Part shown: positions 1-13,100 of the stretch, one piece after another
How positions within the stretch are numbered: position 1 is the first letter of the stretch
Layout: each line of letters begins with the position of its first letter
DNA from: Pleodorina starrii
Taxonomy: Eukaryota; Chlorophyta; Chlorophyceae; Chlamydomonadales; Volvocaceae
DNA length: 64,000 nt
NCBI GenBank assembly: GCA_030267565.1
Contig: BRXU01000005.1
Location: forward strand, 4,901,501 to 4,965,500
Direction of reading: 5' to 3'
The notes under the pieces: model-generated
What the model was told of the DNA's origin: nothing
What the model saw: only the letters and a program-made list of their open reading frames with translations
The model's database searches: none
Translations under genes and position numbers: made by a program

Positions 1-3000
1 GTCGCCACTTCGGCCCATCGGTTGGCCAGCACCGGATCTCAAACCTCAGGACGGCCCTTCGGAGGGCGCCGAGCGCAACGTAGCAGACACTCATACTCAC
101 ACAACCAGCCCCCCGCACGGTGCACTTCTTGAAGGGACAGAGGGCGGCTTCATTTTCGTTTTCGAGGTGTGCGTCCAGCGCCGCAGGCTCGCGCCGCGCA
201 GGGCACTTGGAGGGCGTGCAGGGCACCGGGAGGGCGTGCAGGGCACACTTGTTCATTCATCTATCATTGGCTCACAGCTCACGGCAAGGTGAGCGGCAGC
301 CCCCCTTTGCTTACTCCCTCATGACATGTCATGACTCCGCAGTAGTCGGCACCGACCTGATTGGCCCGGTAGAAGCGCCCGCGGACTGACCCTTGGGTCG
401 CACTCCCGCCCCGGAAATCTGGAGGCGCAACGGGACGAGGTGTGTGTGTGTTTTTTTGGGGGGGGGGGGGGCAGTCAAGATATCATCCGGATGAGACCAG
501 AAAGGGCTGCTCTCATATGTTCAGATAAATAGGCTATCCGTTATATCACTAGGTAAACAGGCAAAATCCCAACTCCGCTCTGGCAGGGTTGCATCGCCTG
601 CGGGCTTCGGGGGGCCTAACCTGCGCTGAGCCTGAGGGTTAAGAGGTTCTGATCAGCGCGTTTTGGTTCCCAATATCGCTGTATTCGCAATGAACACACA
701 AGATGGATTGGATAGGGAGTGTGGGTTGAGCGACCCATGGGCCACGGCGGCGCAGCGCCCTTCATCTCCCCGGTTGGTAGGGCCCCGCCCTTCCGGCCCC
801 GTTCTGGGCCTCCATCGGACCTCCCCCTTCCGCTCCCCTTGTCAGTTGCCAGTTGTCGGTTGCCAGGCTGGTAACTCGGCTGCGGGTTTTCCTTCCCCTC
901 CCCTCCCAATCCCCATAGACCCTATTCCCCCCACCCCCCCACCCCCCTGCCCCCCCCCCACCCCACCTGGCAGCCAAATGAGTGGCGCCGACTGGAAGGC
1001 CCCACACACCGCCGCAAACACGTCCTCATCCTGCTGGGCAGCCGCTTCCAGGTAGCGATACACGCGGCAGACGCAGTCGAGGGACAGAATCGCCTCGGCC
1101 CCGAAACCACTGTCACTGTCAACACCGACAGCCGCAGCGGCAGGCGCAGGGCCACTGCCACCGCTCCCGGTGGTCCAGGCCAAGCCCGTGCTCGTGCCCG
1201 TGACCGCGGCTGCGGTGATGGTGGCGGTGGCGGCTGCGTGTCCTGGTCCCCGGGCAATCCGGTTGAGCAGCTCCAGAACCAGGTGGGGGCTGTGCGAGGA
1301 GGGAAGGCCCAGCGCCGACAGCAGCGGGCCGGCGGGGTCGAGGCCCTGTACGGCAAGGAAGGGCAGCGGCGAGCCGCCTGCGGAGGCGAAGGTACGAAGG
1401 AAGGGTGAAAAACAAAAATACCGCAGCGAAGGTGCGAAAGAAAGGTAGCGAAGGAATGGTTGTCGTCAAGGAAGGAGACGATGGGGGGCGAGGTGGGAGG
1501 GAGGAAGGGGGGGAAGGAGGGTTACGTAGGGCAGGCCGAGGGAGGGATGGGGCAAGGCCGGGGTTTTGGACTGTTGACTGCCGTCGGGCGGGCGGCAGGG
1601 AACAGGGGGCGCGGTCCCCGGGAGCACGGCCCGGAATCCTCCGAAGCCTCCGAAACCAAGCGCGGCCTCTCCCGTTCCAGGAACGGGAGCCACTCTCGCC
1701 GAAGACGTGTGTATCGTTCGTGTTCCTTATCCCGAATTCACGATCAGAGCATTGGAGTCGGACCCTTGTATTAGTCGCATAGGCCGCCCCGCCCGCTACG
1801 GACCTGGGCCCCCCGCGGACACCCCGATTCCCCCCGAGCCCGAAATCCCGAAATCCACAGCCCCGGACTCGGACCTGCCCCGCCCCCCCTCCCCCGCCTC
1901 ATTGGAGGGAGCACACCGCAACTGCCGCCCCCCCCCCCCCCACCCCCCCAACCCCACCCCGTTGTTGTCCTGCCTGCGCTCCATTCCGACCTCCATTACG
2001 ACACCCCCCCCCAGCACCCACCGAACAGCTCCAGCAGCTTGGGCAGGCAGGGCACCACCTCCGCCGAGGAGACCGCCCACCCACACGATGTGGGAAGCCA
2101 CCTGGAGGAGCAGCAGCGGGGCGGGGGAGAGAAAAGGTGAGGGCGGCGGTGAAGGTGATGACGGGGGGCCGGGAGGGCCGGGAAGGCCGGGAGGGCCGGG
2201 AGGGCCGGGAGGGCCGGGAGGGGAAGGTTAGGTGCTGCCGAGCTAAGCGAAGGTGTAATGAGGACAGCGGCCGGGCGGGAGGCGGATATACGGTCCCCTG
2301 GTCACCTCAGGCGCTCGGGGGAGCCAGGGACTGAACACGCTCAAGTCTCAAGGGCAAGGGCAGGGCCGGCGCGCAGGGACGTGCGCTTACGGTTTCTCCG
2401 CGGAGGAAGCTCCGACGACCCACCTCCGTGTCCGCAGCGCAAGCTTGAAGGAGCTCGGCAGCAGCAGTGACGTCGAACTCCAAGAGGACGATCCGTCGCC
2501 GCCGTCCGCCACATCTCCAGCGGCGGCGGCGCCGCCGCGGCCGCCGCCGCCGCCCTCCTCCCCCTCCTCCACCTGCCCCTCCTCCATCGCCTCCAACGCA
2601 GCCGGCTCCGGAACCACCTCCACCGCTCCCCGCAGCGCTAGTCCCTCCCCGTACCCACCCTCCCACCACATGGCCTGAAGCGCCGCCGCCAACCGGCCCA
2701 GCTCGCCAGCCTGGGTCCCCGAAAGCGGCAGCGGGACATCCGACGCGGCGGCGGCGGCGACGCCGCGCCTGCCGTCGACGCTGCCGTACGACGTAGACGT
2801 CAGGATGTGATCCAGCAGATCTTCCAGGGAGGGACACGCAATGTCGTACAGCTTGTACACGTGGCCCTCGGGGCAGGGAGGCAGCGCAGCCGCGGCGTCG
2901 CCGTACCCTTCCGCTGCCGCCAGGCCCGCCCAGGGGGACTCCGCCAGCGGCAGCGCCATGGTCTCGGAGCCACGGGCCGCCGGTGCCTGCGGCTGCGGCA

Positions 3001-4160
3001 GCGCACCGCCGAACGCAGCGCTCGCAGCTGCCATTGCGGCTGCTGCTGCTGCTGCTGTGGCGGGAGCTGAGGCTGAGGTGGGTGGGTGGTGGGGCGGGTG
3101 GTTGCTCGGCGGGGCGGTGCCGTGCGGCCACAGGAAGACGGTCCGCGGGGTGAGGCGCAGGAAGGGTGTGGCGCCGAGATGCCGGAAGAGCCAGGACCAG
3201 GCCTGAACGGGGTCGGCGGGGCGGGCGGGGGCGGGGGCGGGGCAGGCGGCGGGGAGGGGTAGGGGCCGGACGAGGGTCCGTTAGAGCCGGGGGAATGGCC
3301 TCGAGCGGGAAATGTTGGGAGCAAGGTACCGTATGGGAAGGCGGCTACGATAGGGAGTGCAGCTACGAAGGCGGGGAGTGAAAGGGGTGGTGAGGAAAAC
3401 AATACCGCGGCGGAGGGACGTAGGGAGCGAAAGGGGTGGTAGGCAGGCAGGTAGGCAGGTCGTATCGTAATGGCGTGGAGTGGAATGAAGGACATCAGTT
3501 AGTACGACGAGGGGGAGGGAAAGGGAGGGGGGGAGGGAGGTGGCTACGACAAGGCAAGGGAGGAAAGGCAGCGGTGAAGCGAAGTGCCAACGCGGGGCGG
3601 GGCGGCCAGGGAGGGAGCGATGTGCCGAAAGAGCGCAGCCAGCCGTAGCCCATATCCCGCCACAGACCCACAGATGACACCCATCCGGAGCACATCCCGT
3701 CCCACCTCCCCTCGCCCCTTCCCCCTCCCTCCCCCCTTTCCCCGTCTTCTTTATCGACCCTCCCTCCCGCCCGCCCTTCCTCCCTCCCTCCCGCCCACAC
3801 CTTGGGTTGCACGGCCTCGCAGGCCAGATAGGCATCCGATATGATCGCCACCCGCCGCCGCTCCGCCCAGCCGGGAAACGACCGCCGAATGTCGAAGCCG
3901 CTGGGGCACAACGCCGCCGGAAGGAACACCTCCTCCGCCGCCACTTCCCCACCACCGGCACCACCACTCGTCGGCGCCGCCAGGGCCCCACCGCCACGAA
4001 TCCTGCGGCTCCCGCGCACCGTTCCGCCGCCGCCGCCGCCGCCGCCCTTTCCGCAGCGCACGACTCTGCCGCTGCTAGTGAGCAGCAGCGCAGCGCCTCG
4101 CAGCTCTCCCAGCAGGATCGCCGAGTCGCCACCGCCGCCGCCGCCGCCGCCGCCGCCGCT

Positions 4161-4192
<32 letters not shown>

Positions 4193-7100
4193 CGGCACCG
4201 CCCCGCTGCTGCCTCGAGTGTTGTTGCGGTCGCTGCTGGTGGCGGCGACGCGCATCGCCGCCGCCTCCACCGCCACCGCCGCCAGCACCATCAAGCGGCG
4301 CCTCGTCTCCGGGCGGCGACACAATTCCCGCCGCCAGCGGGAACGCCAGGCAAGCCACCAGCACCGCCTCCGAAAGCGGCGGTGGCGGCGCCGCCGCCGT
4401 CGGGTAGTCGCCGTCGGCCGCGCTCGAGGCGGATCCGGTGGCTGCCATCCCCATCTTCTCGCCGTACCAGCGCATCAGCGGCAGTACAGCAAGATCGTAC
4501 ACGTCCGGCGCCTCTAGCTGCCGTACACCCAGCTCCCGGAGCCCCGCCAGCAGCACCCCGCGCTGCTCCCCCGGCGGCAGTTGCGCCGCCAGCTCGGGGC
4601 TCAGGAACTGTACGACAGAAGCCGCCGCCGCGCTCCGGCCGCCGCCCGCCGTACCCGCCGCCGCCGCCGCCGCTGCCGTACGCATCGGCTCCAGCAGCTC
4701 CCGCAGGTCGGGCGACAGGCCCACAGCCGCGAGGAGCGCCGTCAGGCCATCGGCGGCGGCGGCGCCGCCGCCGGCCTCAGAGCCGGGCAGCAAGAAGACC
4801 TTCCCGCCGCCCCCGCCGCCGCCGCCACCTCCAGCGCCAATGGCAACCCAGGTTCCCGTCCCCAACACAGGAATCACCGGAAGCCCGCGCAGCGTAGCCC
4901 AAAGCCGCTCCGAAACCGGCCGCCCGCGGCCACCGAACACGCCGCCGCCGCCGGCGGCGACACCGGCGCCTGGCAGCCGCCCGTGCACCTGCGCCTGCGC
5001 CCGGCCTGCCGCCGGCCCGGTGGCGGCGGTGGTGGCGGCGCCGTCGCTGGTCACACCCAGGGCGCTGAAGATGACGAGAAGTAATCTCGCTAGGAGGGCC
5101 AGGCTGAGGGGCGGGCCGCCGGCGGACGCGAGATCGGATGGCGGCGGGGATGACTGGGCGTCGACGTCGGCGTTGGTGTTGTCGGCGCGCGAGTTGGTCT
5201 CCACAGCGGCGGCGGCGGCGGCGGCGTCTGATGCTGCCGGGTTTGTGCCGGCAGCAGGACGCTCCGCCGCGTGAGGAGCGCCTCCGATTCGGCCCCTGGT
5301 CAACAGGAGCATCTCCAGCAGCGCCACCTGCGGAAGAACAGGAGGCAAGGGGGCCAGTGATGGTATAACAGGCGAGGCTTGTGGCTAGAAGAGGGGCAAG
5401 AAAATCCGATCTGCCTGGATCGAACAGGCGACCTAAGGATACCAATGCACAATTACAGTCCTTCGCTCTTCCAACTGAGCTAAGATCGGATGGCGACACA
5501 TTCATATTATGTCCATATAGAACACTTCCAACTACTTGCGAAGTGTGACGATGCGAAATGTGAGGACGCGCGATGCAAACAAAACGTGGCCGCGCACACA
5601 CCTGCCGCCCGACGCCGAGCGCCCCAGCTGCAACGTCACGCGGTGTCGGTGGTGGTTGCCTCCTTCCCTAACGGACCCGACACCGACCTACCCGCCGGTC
5701 GCAACGTACCGGTTATCCCCCAGCCCGCCTCCACAGCCCAGCCCACCCACCCATCCCGCCCGCCACCCACCAGGTCGTGCACGTGCACCTCCTGGACGTT
5801 TAGCAGCGCCCGCAGCCGGGAACTGCCGTACAGCGGTGCCACCGCCTCGCTGACAAAGTACAACCCAGCCGCCCGAAGCGCCGCCTGCGCAGCGACCCAT
5901 GGGACAGTGGCAGTACGGGTGGCGAGTTTAACGTACGTGTAGGCGGGGGAATGGAAAGACGAATTCAAAGAGAAGAAACCAATGGGGGGGGCAAGTAGCG
6001 AGGAGGCGGCGCGCGTGGATGTGGCGAGACGGGGGAGGGGAGGAGGGGGGGGGGGCGTGGCGGGAGGGGGGGGGGCCAGGGGGGATGCATGGCGCAGGAG
6101 GGCACCTCCTCATTCCACCCAGGCCCTCCGGCATGATTTACGGACTGCAGGTGCCCCCCCCCCCTTGCCACCTTACCCGGCCCCCGCAGCGCCGAAAGTG
6201 TATTAGTGCACGTGCACCGCCGTACATTGTCGTATCCTGCCGCACAATACCGTGCATCGTCGAACCGCACCGTACCGTGCCGTACTGTGGCGTGCCATGC
6301 CGTACCCTCCCGTGTGCCGTACCTGCATGCCCGGCTCCGCCAGCAGCTCCCTGACCCGTGGGTCGAGGCACACTCTCAGCTGGTGGCGCACCGGCGACAG
6401 GCGCTGTCCGCAAGCGGTGGGCAGCAGCACCGCCGACCGGGCGCACTCCGCGATGCGCTGCGGCAGACTGGAGAACAGGTCCTGCGGCACAAACCGGGGG
6501 TGGGGTGAGGGGTACAAAAAGAATTTCGGGGTGAGGGGAGGGAAGGGGAGGGGACGAGGTCCCGCGGCAGGGGGGTTATCCATGTTTAGGCCGGAGCCCG
6601 TGAACGGTAACTTACCGGTATCAAAAGAATCCTTCCTGTCGTTTACCAATACATCAGCACACGTAACACGTGTTGTACCAGCGCGCCGTTGAGCGCTTTT
6701 GTATGTATACGCTACACCGCACCTTCCTGGGCACCACGTACCCGCAAAAAAGCCAGACCCGATACCGATCCTAAATCCCTAAAACCCCTTAAAACCCAAA
6801 ACCCCTAAAACCCAAAACCCAATAAGCCAACCCGACCCACATGCGGCTCGTCGGGCAGCGGCAGGCAGGACAGCCAGTAGTTGAGCCAGCCGTACGGCGG
6901 CATGGACTGCGCCAGATGCGGTCGCGGCCGCGGATCGCACCCGCCGCCGCCGCCTCCCTGCTGGTCGCCCTCCCGCGTCCGCCCCTCCTCGCCCCCAGCC
7001 CCCACCGACTGCTCCTCCAGCCGCTCCAGCTCCGTCAGCGACCTGGCCGCCGGGTGGGGAACATAACAAGTTGACAGCCCTCAACACATCAACATCACAT

Positions 7101-10100
7101 CACACTCGCACCGCCACCGCCACCTCTCGGGATGCTGCGTGCGACTGCGCGGCGCGGCGCTGCCGTTCGGCTCCCCCCCATTAACTCCCTTCGATACCAA
7201 TGCCCGCATACCGGTAGTCAACCTTCGATACCAATGCCCGCATAGTCAAGAATTCGCAGCGCGGCCCTCGTTGGTTCGAACGATCAAGGGAGGGCGCAAT
7301 GGGCAATGCCGAGGTGACCGGCGGCTGGCGCGGTGCCAACGGTATGTGTGCGCCAAAATAAGGTACCGTATGAGAACAGAATCTGCGCTCCCCGGCGGCG
7401 GCTCCGGCGTCCTGCTTTTCGGGCCCAGCGGAAATGGTCTGGCCATAACCTCTAATGCCCGAGACCCAACCACCACTCCGCCCACTCCCACCGGCAGCCA
7501 ACCGAGATGACGGCCCGGTAGATGTAGACGACACGGTGTCTTCCCGCGCCCACGACGTTCACGCAGTGCTACCCAACCCCAACCAACCCGGCACAATGCA
7601 CCCACCCCCGCACCCAGACCCGCACCTGAACACGCACGCACGCAGCTACCCCCCCACCCCCCCACCCCACCTGGCAAATAGCTGCGGTATCCTGGCAACC
7701 AGCTGGTGGTTCCAGGCGCTGCCGCTGTCAACCGCCTCTCTGCAATGACGCAGGAACGACACTTACTATTAGTAGAAGAGGGATACGGGAGGAAAACCCC
7801 AGCAGGCAAAAATCAGTAGGCCAAAGATGATACGGCGGGGCGCCACGGCGACATTCCTCCCAAGTCGCCACATGTCCCTCCCTCCCTCCCTCCCTCCCTC
7901 CCCAGTCCCCACTCATCTGTCTGTCCGCGGACCTCCAGGAGGACCCGGCGGCCGTCCACCTTCGGACCAGGCGCCCGAGTGCCCATCATATGCGCTTACC
8001 AATCCTAACCCTCCGGCGGCAGTACACCGCCGCCCTTCCGGCCACACCATCCCCGCCACCCCCGCCCCACCACCACCATCCCCGCCACCATTCCCACAAT
8101 CCCCGGCACTCACAACACGGCATCAATCCTCCCCCCCTTTTAGCCAGGAGCACACAGCGACCTAACCGCCCTGGACCCCACCTGCTGGTGGTGACGATGA
8201 AGTCGGCGTTGACTGTGAACCTCAGTCCGTAGTCGCGAGTAGGCAGGTACGCAAACACCTCCTGGCGGGGCGGCCGGGGAAGGAAGCGACCCAGCTCATA
8301 AGCCGCGCCGCTCGCAGCCGCCGCCGCCGAGGAGGAGGAGGAGGATGGGCCGCCGGCGGCGGCGGCGGCGGCCGCCGCCGCCGCCGCTGCCGCCGCGGCG
8401 ATGTCGGCCGCGGCGCCCAGGTCGAATGCCAGAGACACCTCCGTGTCTCCCAGCTCGGAGACGGATAGGTCGCCCCTGCAGCGAGAGCGGGGTCAGGAGA
8501 TACCGTAGTGGGGGGAGGGGGGCATAACGTAAGAGGAGACCAGGAGGACAGGAGACCAGGAGGACAGGAGACCAGGAGAGGGGCGTACCGGAGCCCGATG
8601 TCAACTTGTTGTCAAGGGATGTCTTTTATTACCGGTAGTGGTAGTGACTACTGTCTCCGACCGCACTCCCATCAGGAGGTCCGCGCATGTGTGCTCCTGC
8701 TACGGTATGACAATAGCCACTTCCTTTCAACAAATCGGATCACCCTAAAGCTCTAAAGCACCACCAAAGCCCTCGTTCACCACCCAACACTCTCGTTACT
8801 TTTCTTCCCATCCTCGTCGAAGCACAGCCTCCTCAGCCCACCCTCGCTCACCCTCGCTCACCCTCGCTCACCCTCGCTCACCAAGGCGCACATGGCCTCC
8901 GCTTTTGACGGCCTGCACCTCAACACAAAACACCGCCGCGACACACTCCCCCCCTCCCCCCCCTGCGGTATCTCCTTTTTACTCCTCCTCCCCTCCCCCC
9001 ACTCCTCCTCCTCCCCGCCCCCACAGCCACAGCCACCCACCGGTCCACCGAGGGCGTGAAGCTGTCGCTTACAATGAGCCAGCGAGTGTCAAGCAACCGA
9101 CCCGCGGGTCCGAACCGCAGCGACACCAGCCCGCCGCCCAGCTCCTGCTTGTGAACCTGGATGCTGAGCAAACCCCCGTCGCCGTCGCCCTCGCCGTCGC
9201 CCTCGCCGACATCGTCCTCTGTCCCGTTTGTGCCATCGGGCAGCTGTTCTGGGAGCAGGGCTGCAGCGGGACTTGCCCTGGTAGCGGCGGCGGCGGTTGA
9301 TGAGGCAGTGGGTGATGTGGTGGCTGCGTCCGTGACCGCGATGCGGCGGAGCTTTTTCAGAAAGAGGATGAGGCGGGGGTCCATCTCGGAGAGAGCTGCG
9401 GAAGGGGGGGGAGGGGGCGAGCAGAGCGATCCGGCACACATCAGGCGGCGCGGAGCGGGGGGGGGACGGGGCGGGGGCGGGGGCGGGGGCAGGGGCGGGG
9501 CAGGGGAGGTCACGGCGTGGCGTGACGTGAAGGCTCATGGAGCGCTGGCAGACGCGTCAGAAAGGGCTCTAACAGTATGTGTATCTGTCTTTGTGCCTGT
9601 ATGTGTGCATGTACGTGTCATGTGTGTATGTGTACATATTATGTGCACATATGTATGTGTGCGTGTATGTCACCGGGAGGCACTCACGCTTGCGCAGGCG
9701 CTCCACCGCGTGCGTGATCGCCTCCGACTCGTCCGAGGGGCCGCCCACCGCGACCCCGTCCGCGATCCCCACCGCCGCCGCCGCCGCCGCCGCCGTCGCC
9801 GTCTCTTTGAGCGCCAGCGGCAGCCTGATGGTGGTGGCTGCCGGCACCAGGCCCAACTGGCTGGGCAGATCAGATCCGTCGTACGGCGAAACCACGCTGG
9901 GCAGCACCATGCCTAGATTGCCGTACGCCTTGCGGCTGAAGGTGACGTGGAAGCCGTTGGAGTGCACCTCGGGCGCGTCAGAGACCTGCGGAGCGAGCGG
10001 TTGGGTGGTTGGGTGGTTGGGGGTTGGGGGTTTTAGATTAGGACAGTCCGAAGCGATCAGATGATAAGCGAGAAGTGAGCAACAGAAATAGACAGGAGTC

Positions 10101-13100
10101 CATGTAAATACCAGTTGGGGGTTGGGGGTGCGTGCAGGTGAGGAGGATGTGCGCGTGTCAGGATCGTAACTGGCTGACGCACTCGGAAGCTGCGCCACCA
10201 GCCGGCTGTGGAATGGACAGCACCGCATAGCAGAGCAGAGCACAGCACAGCGCACCACAGCAATGCACCACACCACACCACACCGCAATGCACAGCACAG
10301 CACTGCACCACACCACATCGCACCGCACCGCACAGCATAGCACAGCACGCCGACCGAGACACAGACACCGACATCGACCGAGCACGGCGCTACTTAAGCA
10401 TGATCTCTCCACGGAGGGAGGGACCGCACCTGGCACTGCCAACCGTACATACCGGCGACACGCGTACACACGCGCACACACGGAAGCACACACACGCACA
10501 CAGCTCGATCAGACAAACACACACGCACACACACGCACACGAACGCACGCACACACGCACACGAACGCACGCAGGAACACGCACGCACACAGCTCGATCA
10601 GACGCACGCGGCTACTCACGCTGAACACGGATTTGAAACCGATGCCCTTCTTGCCGATGTAGCCGCGCTTCTTCTTCTTGCTGCGGACGAAAGAACGCAG
10701 CAGGAACGACCCGATTCAGCAGCAGCACTGACGTCACCACAGAAACGTCTAGCTTGGAGGCCGCCGCGCCGCGCCTCGGTGACCCAAGGCCCGAGAGGGT
10801 CGAAGGAAGGCGGCCGCGGCTGAGGAAATCCGAAAGCCCTTGCACAACAAAGCCGCGCACACCCAGTCAGCCCCCAAAGCCCAACGCCGACCGACCGGCA
10901 CCTCGCGCTGTGGCGTCAAGGAGAAAAGCACTGAAGTACCACCAGGGTTGCACGCATCCCGCGCAGACCCATTCGCCCACACTGCCCTGGACCTGCCCCC
11001 ACCCCGCCGCACTCGTGCGGAGCTCGTCAGCCAGCCAGCTTGCAGCACTGCAGGCGGCGACGGCCTCCTACCTCTTACCTCCGTAGCACTCGCAGCGTCC
11101 TCGAGCGTCCTCACGCCGCGCAATGAACGACCAGCGGGTCCATGTCCAGCGCGGCCCCCTCCCTGCCCCCGCCCGTCCCGGCTTTCCTATCCGGGCGTTT
11201 CCTATTTAGGCAGCTTCCTTTGCCCCCCAGATCCCGGCCCGCCACCGCGACCCACGTGCTCATGTTGACGTCGCTCAGCGCCCGGATGTCTTGCTCCTGA
11301 GATACCGAGGGAGGCAATGGGAACTGCTCAGCAGGAGCATTAGTGACGGACGGACGGATGGACAGCTGTGCGGCGGCGTCATAGGGCCCATCAACAGCAC
11401 CCCCAGCAGGCTCTCACCCCCCCAGCCGGCGGTGAGAGCGATGCAGAGGGGGGGGGGGGCGGAGGCCTCAGACCGACCCGTGAGAGTGAGGGGGCCACAT
11501 GGCGCAACTTCTGGATGCTCCGTGAGGCCGTCTCGCGGTGACGTCACATCTGCAGTGCGCCCGGGCCCCGCGCTCCCATGCCACTGGGCGCATGGGGCCC
11601 CACCAAAGCAGCACTGGCGCAAGCGCACGCCCGCAGAGTCGCAGACACGCGCGGACGATTAACGCACGGTGTCGGCAAACACCGGGTACGGTGCAGAGGG
11701 CAGCGCCGGGGAGCCTCGGTGCGTGTCACCGACACAACCGCCCGGAAGAGATCACACATGCCCTACCTCTTGGCGGTTGTCGCCTACCACGAACAACGCC
11801 CCAATCGTGTATCCGCCACTGCCTTAGTTCGATGGTTGATTCGAAGCGGAGGTCACAACCCTAGGTACCGGTGGTGCACGCCTCGCGTCTTGGTACAGAA
11901 ACGCATCGCTGCGCGTCGCATCGCATCGCCGATTGGTGGGTCGGTGGGTCGGTCGGTGGGTGGGTCGGTGGGTCGGTGGGTCGGTGGGTCGGTGGGTCAC
12001 TCACCCTGAAGCCCAGCTCGTTGTTGAGCACCACCAGGGCGGTGGGGGTGAGTACGAACTCCAGGCAGGGAACCACACCCGGGGCGTACGAGTTGTCCTC
12101 TGCGGTGAGGCTCAAGGGAGGGCGGGCGGGAGGGCGGGCGAGAGGGAAGCAATGCGGCAATGGCAGTAGTGGCAACGGCAAAGTGAGCTGCGAGACCGAC
12201 TGGCAATGCCGACGAGGGGGCAATAACGGCAATTTTGGGATTTGGGCTGGCCGATCGACACACAAACCACGCCGTCTCAAGCGCATCGCAGCAAGACACA
12301 TCAATACAAGATCAGCATACTCCGCTGCGTTATTGTTTTATTTTATGAACCCCTTCCCGCCTACTCTGCCCTGCTCCGCCCCCACCAGCCCCCCACCCAC
12401 CCGGCCCACACACAATCCACTACCCAACCACCCAACCAGCCCAACCACCCAACCAACCACCCAACCACCCCACCCACCCCACCCACCCGCGTTCTGCATG
12501 AGCTCCATCACGAAGTGCAGGTCCTTGGAGTAGAGCTGCGCCGACAACTGTACGAGCGTACGGCAGGTTGCAGGTTGTACAGAGACGTAAACAGTTACTT
12601 CACGGCCCTGACGATACATCGTACGACTGCGGCGGGCTCACTCAGATCGCTGCATGTGCCCCCCGCCCCGCCCCCCACGAACACTCTCGATAGCACTGCC
12701 GTCACCGCGCAGGCTGATGCTGATGCTGATGGCGGGCGGCATCCGGCATGCGCTCACTGGCGGCCGGCGGAGCGCCGTCAGCCCCTAGCGCTGGGCCCCC
12801 CAGTTACCAGCTTACCACACCTCCCCCGTGACCCGCACCCCATTCAAGTGAGGCCCTTCGGGCCGCACCCCGCCTTTGCGCTCGTCGCAAAGACCCCGTC
12901 TGCTGGAGCCCCCTACCGGTAACCGCAAACAGGCAACGGTTTCGCCAAGCTGCTCCGAATCCACACCCCAACACGCAACCGATCGACAGCTGCACCTGGT
13001 GGAGCCCCTGCACCGGGTACCGGTAGCACCAACCCGGAGCCCCCACCCGCACTCAAAACCCAAACCCAAACCCTGAGCTCAAACATAGCCTCAAACCCAA

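Larger units (their letters stand above)
9041..12547 (-). other. GHKL (Bergerat-fold) ATPase domain exons of the NO VEIN-like gene
   Basis: Seven exons (12487-12547 down to 9041-9395) encode the ATP-binding fold, starting near residue 1172. The N-box reads HFVMELMQNAEDNSY, with the Asn expected to coordinate Mg2+ split off by an intron immediately after. The motif expected to be DxGxG reads NNELGF, the form I associate with the NO VEIN/sacsin group. The lid/G2 box reads GYIGKKGIGFKSVF, followed by VSDAPEVHSNGFHVTF. The exon at 9041-9395 continues with DPRLILFLKKL. The nucleotide-binding residues look intact, so this is read as an active-type fold rather than a remnant. Confidence 0.85.

Noticed and set aside
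3838..5274. Plus-strand Pro/Arg/Ala-rich open frames opposite the large exon
   Set aside because: Antisense shadows of the 1.5-kb minus-strand exon 3801-5327, whose frame carries conserved motifs and in-phase splice sites.
10440..10610. Possible CRISPR-like or regulatory array of CACACGC units
   Set aside because: Simple-sequence DNA in a eukaryotic intron without regular spacers.
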